From Nematostella vectensis (Eukaryota; Cnidaria; Anthozoa; Actiniaria; Edwardsiidae): 64,000 nt of DNA. The DNA is taken from contig NC_064043.1 of NCBI RefSeq assembly GCF_932526225.1, positions 10,149,821 through 10,213,820 of the forward strand, given 5' to 3'. A model generated the notes under the pieces. It had not been told where the DNA came from. It saw nothing but the letters and a program-made list of their open reading frames with translations, and searched no databases. Both the position numbers and the translations under genes were made by a program. Of the stretch, positions 37,701 to 50,200 are shown in pieces. Numbering within the stretch: position 1 is the stretch's first letter; every line of letters begins with the position of its first letter.

Positions 37701-40101
37701 AAAAAAAAGAAAGAAATTATATAGTGTAGTTTGTAAAGTTATTGAGTGAAGTTTTCCTTGGTTGAATATGATGCATTGAAGTATTATGTTTATAACAGAA
37801 TAAGCTTTTTCCAATTGTTTAAATGAACTATTGTGTAATTCTTATCTCTTGCAATAATATATTCAATTTTTTTCTGTTTGGATCAATTTCCTCTTTAAAT
37901 TATAGAAATTAGGAATTTGCTACTTGAGCTTACACGAAAAGATGAAATGTTTTGCCGCCAAGATAATATGATTCAGCAAGGTCTGTTTGTTGCTCAAATT
38001 GAAAAATCCCAGGATAACATCCATCTCATTCAAATGTTTGTCTTGAATATCTCCCCCCCCTCAAGAAATGCTGTATATCGGCCCATAATTATTCGACAAA
38101 AGGGCAGGTGAAAAACAGATGAGTGGTTGTCTCCTCTTCGCCATCACAGAAGGAGCAAAGAGGCGATTGCAGTATTTTGAACTTATAAAGCATATCATAA
38201 GTAAAAATGATGTGATTGAGGAGCTTGTATTGAAATACTCGTAATTTAGTTTCAAAAACGCAATAAAATGGAATAGAGTACACGTTTTTCCAATCTATTT
38301 TAAAAGGAGAGAAATATCTGTCATAATGCTTTCTTGCTGTAGGGATCACTGCAATATTGCTTAGAAACAGTTTGTACACACCGTTTGAAGACGCTTTACT
38401 TAACTAAATGCAACAATCTCCTTTAGTCAGATAAAAAAAACATTATCAACAACTAGAGGGTTGGTATCAATTTGAATACCGTTCTTGAGTCTAGTTTTCC
38501 AATTTCTAGGGATTGCATCATAGACACCTTTTAACAATAGCACTATGAGTCAAGCATGTTTGAGCAGGTCTATCGATATCATTTAAAATGCACTGTCTGC
38601 TCTCATAAAAAAAGTCTCCAATTTTATTGAAAATTTGAACTAAAAGCTTTATGTTAAAAACAGAATATTTATCAATGCAAATAAATTCATTAATCCAAAT
38701 TATTTGGTTGGCTATATCAACTGCTGTATTCAGAGAGACAGGATTAATCTCTGACCAAGCTCGTAAACATTCTCTATAGAACCTAGGTAAAGAATTGTTA
38801 CCCTTAAGTTTTGGAATCGCATATGCGCAAGAGAATAATAAAAGCCCTCCGTAACCTTTGATATAGTGTTTAAACATAATTTTCCAAAAAGACTGCTCCT
38901 CTCCTAAAAAAATTTTTAATACACATTATTTTTTTGAGTTTTGATTATGGAGACTATGCCTGGCATCTTGAGTCCTCTAATTGTTTTATTTTATCTTTAC
39001 CGTTCCATATAAAATTATACAATAAGTAAACTTATTTATTTTGTTTAAGATATCTTTATTAATACTTATAACTGATGAAATAAAAATTATTTTTGGAACA
39101 ATAAAAGATTTAATAATTTGAAATTTCCCAAACAATGTTAAGCCCCTCCATTTCCATACATTTAACTTATTTTGAATGAAATCTAACAGAATCTCACAGT
39201 TAAGTGCCCTAGAGAGGTGGGGATTAAGGGTGAAGGAAACTCCCAATATTTTGACAGACTGCATTATTTCTTTTACGTTCAAATCTTCTGCTGTGAAATT
39301 TGCTCTCCCTAAAAAAGGAGTTCCAGTTTTATCAGGATCTACCTTTACGCCAGAAAAGGCCCTGAATTTGTCTTGCATTGAAAACAGCCTAAAAACGATT
39401 CTTTACCCCTTACCACCGCAGTTATGTCATCAGCAAAGGTGACCAATTTAATCTCATTTCCATCAACAGTAATTTCCAATAAATTGACCCTGATATAAGA
39501 TTTAGTCTATTAAAGGTCTGTACCAAGGTGGGGGTGCAGAGGGTGTGTCCCCCCCACACCTACATCGGCGGAAAGTCCACTTCTTGTTCACAATAGACAT
39601 GCTATTTGTGGACAAACCTATAAAGCATAACCGGATTTGGTAATCACTCTTGCATGTCATAAAGGTCAAACTTTTCTTGTAGCCAAATCTGATAATAAAT
39701 GCCCCGTGGAGATCATGCAATGGCATAAAAAATACCTTTTTGCTTTTTTCGGGATGGTCAGCTTATCAGAAACCTCCCCCTCCCCCTCCCCCCTGGGTAT
39801 GGTATTAGCAGCAAAAAGTGTAGGATTTCAAAGGCAAAAAACCCAACCATAATGAATTTTTTGCTATTAAAATTTGATCTTCTACTGTAGAAGTGAGTAG
39901 CCTCTGGGTCAATACCGGCTTGCAGAGTCAAAGTTAATTATTCTTTTTTCGCCCAGAAAACAACACACCGCATTTACCAGTTGGTAGGCCGAGCACAAAG
40001 TAGTTGTCCGGTCCTGGGTTCTTTTGCAGAATCCTGTTACGGACGTACTTGGCCGCCCACTCGCTGACTTCCACAGACGTGTTCTGAATCACTAGACGCA
40101 T
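34720..40101 (-). CDS. GNPDA1: glucosamine-6-phosphate deaminase (glucosamine-6-phosphate isomerase)
   Basis: The enzyme converts glucosamine 6-phosphate to fructose 6-phosphate plus ammonia in the cytosol, returning amino sugars to glycolysis; the family acts as hexamers. Minus-strand exons 40101-39978, 37513-37229, 36317-36133 and 34998-34720 have GT-AG borders, compatible phases, and sum to 291 codons including stop (290 aa, against 289 in human GNPDA1). Visible family motifs are the start [26 protein letters not shown] (the substrate phosphate loop), [20 protein letters not shown] with its catalytic acidic residues, [34 protein letters not shown] and [19 protein letters not shown]. The C-terminal tail after [10 protein letters not shown] is variable, as in other animals. 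Intron 1 holds a decayed reverse transcriptase. GNPDA1 and GNPDA2 are vertebrate duplicates, so the symbol stands for the common ancestor gene. Confidence 0.97.
38040..39480 (-). mobile_element. decayed non-LTR retrotransposon (reverse transcriptase and zf-RVT region)
   Basis: Minus-strand pieces in several frames give, in order: the RT catalytic box FADD within [15 protein letters not shown] (about 39460-39400); a thumb segment with [10 protein letters not shown] and [20 protein letters not shown] (39378-38986); a region with [16 protein letters not shown] and [14 protein letters not shown] (38877-38518); and a zinc-knuckle [20 protein letters not shown] (38379-38089). Frameshifts and stops separate the parts. 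The layout resembles L1/Tx1-type ORF2 C-termini. It lies in deaminase intron 1 in the sense orientation. Confidence 0.88.
39515..39802 (+). mobile_element. short inverted-repeat element, GGCCCGTACCCAGG family, copy 2
   Basis: The left end GGTCTGTACCAAGGTGGGGG and right end CCCTGGGTATGG are degraded versions of the family termini. The interior shares GCCCCGTGGAGAT, TGGCATAAAAAA and TTATCAGAAACCTCC with the copy at 61555. An extra block around 39611-39685 is absent from that copy. It lies in deaminase intron 1, next to the retrotransposon remnant. Confidence 0.65.
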
Positions 40102-40842
40102 GGTGTCAACTAGGAAACAAAATATATATGACTTTATCAATTAAGATTGTATTCAAAAAATATGTTTGAAAAGTTGAGCTGCTTCGTCTTAGATCACATG
40201 ACATGACTTCACATATGTAGACATATTTTATTGGCAAGGCGAATTCTCGGGGAAAGGTATTCCACGATCCTTAAGGTCATCTGGCCACAGATGTGGTCTG
40301 TGGACAAAGTCATAGCAAATCCATACAGGTTATTTAAGGGAAAAGATAAGCTTAACTTAAAGTTATAAATTTTGTAGCGCATGTTTGGAATGGTCTGGAA
40401 GGCACTGTTCGGGTTCGCTAACATTACCTGGTACTTAGACTGTTGAATTTGAAAGAGAAATCCTTGATACCAACGATAAGCAGTTACAGTGACACTTACC
40501 AGAATATCAGAGAGTCAGAGATGGTCGAGTAAGGTTGGACAGAAAAAAACAACAATCAGACGAAGATAAAATTGCGACAAGGACCAAGGGCTCAAAACAC
40601 AGGAAACCCAAGATATATTTACCGCATAAAGTCTGTGATAATAGAAGATAAAAAGTTCACGAAAAATAACTAATGATAAGAGCTAAACACCAAACATTTC
40701 ACTCTAATTTAGACAATTGGGGAATTTCAAATTAGCAATTTTTTTTTGCTAGATGTTTATTGTCATCGGCCACCCTGTGGTTTGATATTGTCAGCGGTCA
40801 TTTGCAGAAAAGAGGGTACCGAAAAGAGCGCGCCAAAACAAA
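40102..40842. promoter_or_regulatory. head-to-head interval between the deaminase and small membrane protein genes
   Basis: About 740 bp separate the two divergent start codons, so both promoters and 5' UTRs are probably here. I see no clear TATA box at a sensible distance. The plus-strand start is in the context AAAATGGCG. Shared regulation is inference only. Confidence 0.4.
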
Positions 40843-41049
40843 ATGGCGATCAGAGTAGCAACGTTTCCTCTTGCATTTGGTGGAGCTTTAGCCCTTTTGA
40901 CGTTTGCTTTCTACAACCGACACCGCTTCATCACGGACTCGAGTCAGCAGCAGAAACGCTACGAGGAAAGTTACAAACAAGCGAGTGACTTTCAACATAA
41001 GATGCGAGAGAAACTTTCGGAGAAGAAAGGCTCTGACCAGGAAAACTGA
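40843..41049 (+). CDS. 68-aa single-pass membrane protein, function unknown
   Basis: The single exon from ATG 40843 ends in TGA at 41047-41049. Residues 3-24 form one hydrophobic segment (VATFPLAFGGALALLTFAFY), followed by a highly charged hydrophilic tail with Gln, Lys and Glu (SQQQKRYEESYKQASDFQHK). This looks like a small N-terminally anchored inner-membrane or ER protein, but I cannot match it to a named family. The start is in a favourable AAAATGG context. It lies head-to-head with the deaminase gene and only 206 nt upstream of the SLX4 start on the same strand. An AATAAA at about 41268 could serve as its polyadenylation signal, although it falls within SLX4 exon 1. An upstream ORF of the SLX4 transcript is the main alternative. 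Confidence 0.6.
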   Translation: MAIRVATFPLAFGGALALLTFAFYNRHRFITDSSQQQKRYEESYKQASDFQHKMREKLSEKKGSDQEN

Positions 41050-41255
41050 TGTTTCAACAACTAGAAAACAAAGCCAGACAACTAGATAATAAGAATTAGT
41101 AGATTTGCGTTTTTGAGATTGAAAGAGTGATATATCTATAGAGATGTTTTGGTATGCTGCTGAGTCATGGATTGGGATGTAAACTTGCTACGCAATGTTA
41201 ACTTCAATGGAAATAGATACTTAAGCTTACTGAACCCATAATAGAAGACATAATC

Positions 41256-44200
41256 ATGAAGAGTAGGAATAAAACCCTAGCAAAACGGGGAACATCAAAT
41301 CGAAGTGCTGCTAAAGCAGACCCACAAGGGAATCAAGACACTAGCGAATCAGAGAAAGATTCCTTTAAGACAAAGACATCCCAAAAGAAGATTAGCCCAG
41401 TATTTGGAAATGCTAGATTAAAATGCTTCATACCTAAAGATTCTGCTAAAGGTAGTGAAGAGGAAAGCTGTAAAAGTAGCTCATCATATTATGCATTTGA
41501 TTATGACTCAGAGAGTGGTTCTACTGTAGAAACATGTACAGGTACGAAAAGAAAACGAGGTACTGGAATTGATGAAGGGAATGATGGAGCCTCCAATCCA
41601 CACTACAGAAGGGCTAAACAGGCACTCGTGGAAGTGAAAAGCTCAATTTCAAGTAATAAGGGGAATGCCAGTAAGAAAAGAAAGACTTCATGTAAAGAAA
41701 GTGCCAAGAAAAAAGACCATTTAGTAGTAGAAAGTGCAGATTCAGAAAATGAACTTGATTTTGTAGACAAACCACAGACTAGCATTCCACAGCATGTTTT
41801 AGGGGAAGAGCATAAACTTGAAAGAGTAAAGAGCAAAAGAGATGCTTTGAAGAGAAAGACTACTAGGCAAGCGGCATCTAGTGGGAATGAAAATAAGTCT
41901 GCCAGTGAAAGGAAAGTTTGTGAACAACCTGAAGCAAGTAGCTCAGTAGAAATGCCAAATATAGAGTGCAAAGTTGTTGATGACAAGCTTGATAACAGTG
42001 AAAGCAAGTGTCCAGTTTGTAGTAAGGTATTCCCAGCCACAGACAGTGAAGAAGAAATGAATGCTCATGCTTTGAAATGCCTTGAAAATACAAGCACAGT
42101 GGATCAAGTGATAGAGTCAGACCCTACAGATCCTAGAAGCTCCCATAGTTTGTTGAGAGATCAAATTGAAGCTTTCCAGTACAAGAGATCTCAACCTAAA
42201 GATGATCCAGAGTTTGGAGAGGAACTCTTCTTCTGCCACATTTGCCAAAAAGATTTGTCCAAGTTGAACTCCCAAAGAAGACAGCAACACATCAACAGGT
42301 GCTGTGACAAAATTGAAAGCTGCAAGCCAAAGGAGGAAAAAAAGGAAACAAACACTAGATCTTCTAAAATCAGTTGTCCAATCTGTGGCCTTGTTTTTAA
42401 AACAACTAAGGTGGGATAGTTGATTTATTGAATATTTGGTATTTTAACATAAACAGTCTTATAGCATGTTTTTGTTTGGTTTTTAGTCAAGGAATAGTCA
42501 TGTCAAGAAGTGTGCCCAAAAGAATAACATCCCAGCAAACCAAGTTATTGAAATCATGCATAGAGTACAACAAGATGAACAAGCCGAAGAGCTGGAAAAA
42601 AAAGATGGTTCTGTACCAACCTCTTCAACTGCTACAAATCCTATACATATTGGTAAACCAGTGCCTTCTAAGAAGCGAAAGCCTAAAGAATCTGCTAAGT
42701 AAGTTACAAACCCTATATTTGTTATCAATCATGTGACAGGTTACAGGTGTGGAAGCGCAAAATCAAACCAAACTCATACAATCTTGCACACTTTTTTAGT
42801 TTCTGCATAATTCTATGTGATTAATTCATTTCCCATACAATATGCCTCCAAAACAATGCACCATTTCACTTTTTTTCCTGTGCCTCCAGTGATAGCTGTA
42901 TAGGGGCTTAACCCTTTATTTGATGCTCAAGTTCAATGTTTGCACATTATTTTTGTATGGCGGCACATAATAATTCTCACAATCAGATTGATTATGATAG
43001 AAATCTCTTAGCTGCTGATTATTGTATTTGGTGACATGCAAAAATTGTGTCTTGTTTTTCCTGACTTTTCCCCTTTAGAGTAATGGATGAACAGACTCAG
43101 ATTGCACTTGCCTTATCCGCTTCCATTGCACCTCCCTCAGTGGTAGAAGATGATGGCTTGACTACTACAAGATCCAAGAAGAGGAAAAAGAAAGGGTATG
43201 ACCATCATGTGCTTTAAGTAATGGGAAGTTAAAGAAGTTTTTAATCTTTTCCAGTCAGTTTGCTCATTGATTTTGTGCATAACCAAGTTTTTGCTTTAAT
43301 TCTTAGAAATGACATAATCCCTGCCCTGCTGTTGAGAAGTAAAGAAGAAACAGATCAAGTCATCGCAGCTCGAGCTGCAGAAGTTGTCTGTGGTCAGGTT
43401 GGTTGAGTTGTATATTTTATTCTCTAATGCTCACAATCGTTTCTTTCTGTAATCATTTCCTGTTTAGCAATTCTGTAGATATACAAAAAAAATACCTAAC
43501 AAAAAGTATACCCAAAACCAAAGGGTATAATTGGACGGTAAGCCTCTTTTATTTTGGATTGATTTGATTGGACCTTGGCATGCTGCCTCCTACCCCCCCT
43601 ACCACACCACTTTTGTTCTTGATTCTTGGAAAACAATGGCCAGGTCACGCTTTTGGTCCCTGCTGGAGATATGTACAGTTAAAAGATTTTCCTTATATTG
43701 CAGAATGATAGTACCTTGGACGATGAGATCTCCTGTACACCTGCTCTAGCACCAAGCTCACTGGCTCAAAAGTTTGTACCTGTAGAGCAAGCAAATCTAG
43801 AAATGATGCAACATGAAGACCATCTCTGTGAATTGTCCCATGGTCAACATTCAGAAGAGTCATCTATTTCATGTACAAAGAATAATGATGATGATGATAA
43901 CAATGATGATACTGATAAGGATGATGTCGATGAGAACGTTGGCCAAGATGATGGCGATGATCCAATGTATGTGATATCTCCAGAAGACCTTTTAAAAAGC
44001 CCTGATATGTGCAAGTCATTCCTGAGTTTTCTATGTGTTGATGGTGAAGAAGATGATGGCATTAAGATCTGCAAAAAGTCAGGTCCAGAAGAAATCAAAG
44101 AAAAGGAAAACTTAGCTCCACCTTCTGCCTTAGAAAATGCAAAGGTAAATCTGATTTAGGTCACCCTTTTGCAGCTTGAATGCTGAATTACAGTGCAAGA

Positions 44201-47200
44201 GAGCAGATACTGTACTCTACAACGTGGTCAAGTTGAAGGCATATATAGAAGGCCCTTCAGGAAGCCCGCATATGACTCATGTCTGACCACAGAACACAAC
44301 TTAGATCAAAATTGTTAGTTTTTGTGGAGGGAGGGAAAAAACAGGAGAGAAATGGTTGTAGCAAAGGCGAGAACCAACTAACCCAACTAACATCAGAACT
44401 GGGAATAGCTCTCAGAACCCAGTGGTAAGAGCTACAGGCACTATTTTAATTTCTAAATTCTCTATGTATGATATCTTTCATTCCTCACAATGCCACATGT
44501 GTGATGATAGCTTTGACACTACAGTGGAGCTCCTGAAGGACACCTGCTTGATGATAACATATTGTGACCAAGAAAAGTTTTTAAGGTCCCAATAAAAGAA
44601 ACAACCCAACTTCTCTTTTTTTTGTTTTTGTTTAAGGTTTGTTGCTACCAACGGGATTTCATTGTATTTACCAATCCCTTATCCTTACCCAAACTCAACT
44701 TAAAAAACTAACACTAGTTCTTTCTTCTTTGTATCCCTAGGTCCTTCCCAAGTCTTCCCTTTGGGCGCTGTCGTCTCTGGTAAACTCACAGTTACCATTG
44801 AATACATATTATGTAACTGATCTCTTACCTCCCGTCTCACCTGCAAAATGTACCTCAACGAAATCACCTTCCAAACAACGAAGGAAGTCATATCATTTGG
44901 ACAAAACCCTTCCAATATCGACTGAAGATCTCCCTGAATCAGTTACTCCAAAGCCTGAAGAAAATAATTATTTTGAAAAGAATCTAGCGATTCAGAAAAG
45001 CCAGAAGGAAGATTTAGGGAAATCTTTATTAGAAAGCATATCCGATACACAGGCTGTAAACGTGGACATCCTTATGGGTTTAGCTAATGAGGATGAGGAT
45101 GTCCGTAACAATGAAGTTGATGTATCCATGGCAACGTCAAAGCTATCCTCTTGTACTGATGAGGGAGATGATGACGTTTTCCCTTCAAGTGGCTTCTGTC
45201 TCCCTTTTGGGCAACCTCAAGATTATAAGGTTAGCAGACGGTTTTTCTCAGACCTTTGCTTTCCCCGATTTTCTGGTCATTGTATTTATTGGTCTACCAT
45301 GAAATATCGAGACAAAGTAGATGTACATAATTGTATATGGTTCTCTTCTGATACAATGAGGTGCTATTCTCCTAAGATACATTCATAAAAAAGCATTACT
45401 ATCTAAAAAATGTAAGGAAATAAGTAGCTCAGTATGATTATACAGAACGCTTTGGACAGTTGATTTGTCTACATTGTATAAGACAGAGTGTAGAATGTCC
45501 CTGTTTGTATTTTATTATGATCACAGGCCATCGATTCGTCTACGTCCCCTTATCTTACCACTCTTATGAGGGACCTGTCATCGATGGTTCTCAACCCGTC
45601 ACTCAGCGATGTTGTCATGATTACGCGGGACACACATGAAATCCCTGCTCATAAGTTTATGCTGGCCGCAAGATCGTCAGTGTTAGCAAAGGTAAGAGCT
45701 AATGCCACAATTAACATGAACATGAAAGAAATAAAAGTATTATGGTTCGAGCCTAGTGGCCATTTGTTTGTCTAATTAATGACCAATTGTGTGTCTAATT
45801 AATGACCAATTGTGTGTCTAATTAATACAAAGTCTGTTGACCTTTTTTTCGCACACAAAGCAAGCAAAACAAGAGATGGGCAAAGTAGAAGACTTGCTAT
45901 GCTTGCACGCTTTTGATTTGTATTTTTGTTAAACTTAAGGTGCAGTCAAAAGATAGATTTTTATATTACAGATTGTCGAGGCGAGAGAAAAAAACTTTCT
46001 TTTGATATCGAAAAGCATGACAGCATTGCTTTGAACGGCACGGTACCTTCACTCAAGATTGCTTTGAGGAAAAACCCTGAGTGCTACATACTGTGAAACG
46101 AAATGTGGCCAGTTGACAAATTAACAGATTAGAAGCACAATTTATTTATAACTAGAATAACTATTTTGGCATGGATCTTAGCCTTCATGCGAAAAACCTG
46201 TCTCGCGCGATCGCAGCCGCCATCTTGGTCTTGGAGCAAAATGCCGGCTAAGAGCAAGATGTTGGCTACAACCGCTATAGAGGGTGTTTTTTTCGCGATG
46301 GAAACCCCATCCAACGCCTGCATGCAGGCTACCATAGACCTATGAATCCTCTGTTTCCAACTATTGTCCCGTTCCCATAATTATGTTTTCTTAGATGATC
46401 GAAGATGCATCTTCTCAAGTTGTAAATGGCAAAGTTAGCTTGAAGTTTGAAAACACTGAATCAGCTGTCTTAGGGGAAGTTCTCAAGTTCATATACACGG
46501 CCACCGCCTCCGTTCCTCCACCTTTGATTGATGGTGTGGTTAAACTCGCAGAAAGGTGCGTATGGCTACATTAAAGAGAAGCATTTGAAAGAAAAGTCAC
46601 TAAGATGGAGGTTATAAATGCTAAGCGAAGCCGACATGTGCGGGAATTAAAAATAACTTTAATGTTTGAAGCTGATACTCCAATTTTCCAAACAGCTTTA
46701 GCGTAATTTTTGATTTCGTGAAAAAAAGTGCATAGTTGAAAAAAAGACACACATCATCAAACCAGGGCTCCAGATGGGTCATCTACATTGGATACGATGA
46801 TCTGCTAAAGCGATGAACTTTTAGCCCAAAGATACTAACTGGATGCTTTCTTTCGATTTCAGTTTAGAGCTTGAAGAGCTTGTTCAAACTTTACAAGACC
46901 AAAACCGACATCCGAGTGGTGATGGTACGAATGTGGACGATGCAACGGGAGAATGTCATTCTACGGACCCCGAGGATCTTCTGAATACGATCTGGCATGA
47001 GAGTAACGATGAGGATACGGAAACTACACACAAGCAAAACACGCAGGAGACGGACTATGAATTTGACGAGGAGGAAATCGAGGAGATTCGTATTTTTCAA
47101 ACGCAGGCGGCGTCACGGACTAAATTCTGTAGGTATGATCTCGAAGAGAATGGTAGCGATCAGCAAGGTTATAAAGAAGTCAATACTGATCAGACAGAAT

Positions 47201-50200
47201 GTACAGCTATGGCTGAAGATATGGATATGCCAATGAACGAATTAGATAAGAATGATGTTGTAGCTGAAGACTATATGAACATCGCTGTGGAGACAGAAAG
47301 AGAAAATGATGAGGTATTGGAGAGTCATATTGTTGGGGGAATGAAGACGACGTTTAGAGAATTAAACGAGTGCAGCCCAACCACGAAGAGCAACGAGAGC
47401 AATTTAACGAATGTTGGTTCCTTACGGGAACGGCTTCGGGCAAAGATTGGCATAGATAAGGATCAATTCGAATCTCAGAAGCAAGATCATACTGACGAGA
47501 GTCAAGTTAAAGCTGACCCAGCGACCGACATCAAGAAGTATGGAGAACATGACTTGCATGTTAAATCTAAGCCGAGTGAAGATGATGGTATGTTGTCATC
47601 TGTACTAGCTGTTGATGACATACCTTGGGACGATGAGCCAACCATAGCTTATGACTTGGAGCGGAGTCCTTCCAGCGGTGCTGATCGCATGGACATATCT
47701 CAACAAACACGAAGCTTCAGAAATACCAGAGCAAATTTAAGTCAAGCGTTCCAGGAGTCAAGTGTTACAGGTTTTGACAGACAGGAATATGTCACGGTCG
47801 GGTACCCACTTACAGATGCCATTGATTCCAGGGTTAAATGTGCAAAGAAAAATCAGAAATACTTGCGTGGTAATAACGATAAAGAAGAAGTTGTTGGTGC
47901 ACAAAATATTGAGCCTCGTAAGGACAACGCCAAAGATCAGATTACAAGTGAACTGTCCAACAAAAGGAAACTCATTGTCGATGAGGAAAATGTGGGAAAT
48001 TGTGACAAAGATGAGAGTGTCAATTGCGATGGTGTAAACGTAACCTTAAACGAGTCAATCAGCTTGATAAGTGACAAAGAGGATAATGATAATAGTCAGG
48101 TAAAACAGAGGGGTGATTTTGATAAGAATGGTGGAGAATCCGGAGAAGACACGGCTGCTGCTGATGATGATAACAAAGATAGTGATGTCGATAGTGTTGG
48201 TACTGCTAATGAAGATATTGATGAAGTGATGCAAAAGGGGTCTGGTGGTGATAATTGTGGAAAACCTGAAGTAGATACCAAGAATGATAGTATTTTCAGG
48301 GATGCGAACTGGGCAGATACTGTTGCAGGTGATGCTAACTGTGACGATGCAGAGTTTTTTATACCAGAAACCCCTAATTCAAAGAAAACAGGACGTAGTC
48401 TTATCTCCCTGTCTGATAAGCGTCCTGCTCCCATGAACATAACCTCTCGACTATCAAAGATATCGCCTCTCAGAGCACTTGATTCCAATGCAGAGTGTGC
48501 AGTCAGCTCAGATAGTGACTCCGAGCTAGAAGATGAGAAAAAACCTCTAGCGAGCTTATGCAGCCAAGTTAAAATGCATAAAACAAAAGAACAACAATGC
48601 AATGTTGAAAAAACCCTACCCGAAGAAAGTGCCCAAAAGAGGACGTTCGTTAAAAATAGGACAGATATGGCGTCTTCCTTGAATATACGAAGAAGACACT
48701 TAGAGGACTCCAAAACCCTCGAGAAGTCAAAATCGTTTAGTAGTGGATTAGATGTTCCTATCGTTGACAATGCAGCGGACCAAACTCAAGGGATAACACC
48801 CTTCAACCTGGCATCGCCTGAAGATGGAAATGCTCTTTGGTCTGATGCCTCGGAACCAGGCGAAGACCCTTTCCCGCCTTGCTCACCAGGGGACGAAGAT
48901 GGCTACTCTTCTGGCTCCTCTTTGACGCAGATGATTCCCCCTGCTAATCCATCTCCCTCATACTTTGAATTCCAAAGCTTTTCCCCACCTGAGTCGCCGC
49001 CAGAAAAAGCCAGTGAGGAAGATGAGGACATGCCATCGCCTCACTCAGTAGATCTAACTAGGGACGGTACTCCTCCAACCTCTCCTAGTCCTGAAGCAAC
49101 AAACCCGCTCTCAGACCCTAAGATTACAACGTTTAAGGTCCCAGAGTCACCGACTTCAAGTATAGAGGCAACTACTGCCCCAACTTCGGCAGATTCGCCT
49201 ACGGTCGCTACTTCTCCTATAGATTCGCCTACTGTTCCAGTGGTTGAGCAATCTTACGGATGTCCCAAGACTTCTGTTGCTCTAAGTGATAAAGATGATG
49301 AAGAGTTGAAAGGTTTTTGCAAAGATGAAGACCATAGCGATGGTTATCTTTCCCCTACAATTTCTGTCTCGACATCTTCGAGGAAAATCCTGCAAAGATC
49401 AGATGCCGAAAATACTTCTGAAGATGATAATAATGATGATGGTTTGAGTGCAGGGTTGAAAACGGGCGAAAAATCTAGCGGGATCTTAACGGAAACAAGC
49501 TTATTCCAGAGACTGAAAGCAAGAAAACTTGGAATTGAAATTTGTCATCGTGTGGAAAGTATTTCAGATAATGACGATGTCGACAAAGAGCGGGCTTCAA
49601 CACCAATTGATAACAGTGATGGTAAACCGAACTCACAATCGCAAGGGAGAACCTCAAATCAACCCACATTGAACCAAACCGAGTATTTTGACGATGGAGG
49701 TTTTAACTGCGACGTTGATTGCTTTGCTGATTGTCCAGGTGCAGATGATAGCTTACTAGCTGCCGTTGACATAGAACAACTAGAGCAAGAACTGCCATCT
49801 AAAGGGACTCCATCTCCAGGCCGAGAAACTAAGGTCCATAGTAGGGCCACGTATTCGCAACAGTCTCTTTCGCAGGGGTCTATTACGCAAAGAACAGTCA
49901 CGCAACAGGTGGTAACACCAGGATCGGTCACGCAAGGGGCCTTCACCACTCCGTCAGCTACATGGAGAGCACAGAGCTCTGTTGGTCAAAGTCCAATCAC
50001 TCCGATGCCACATTACAGTGACATGGACACGCCACAACTGAAGGTAATATGAAGATAGTTTAAAGCTACGCCATTATTAGTATCAGTGATAATCACCATC
50101 ATCGTCGTCATGGTCATCACCATCGTCATCCTCCTAATCATCTTCATCATCATTATTGCTTTAGCTTAATGACAGTGATCTTTCCACACAAAAAAGCTGT

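Noticed and set aside
43880-43960. GAT-rich stretch as a microsatellite
   Set aside because: It is the Asp/Asn-rich coding part of SLX4 exon 5, with irregular codons.
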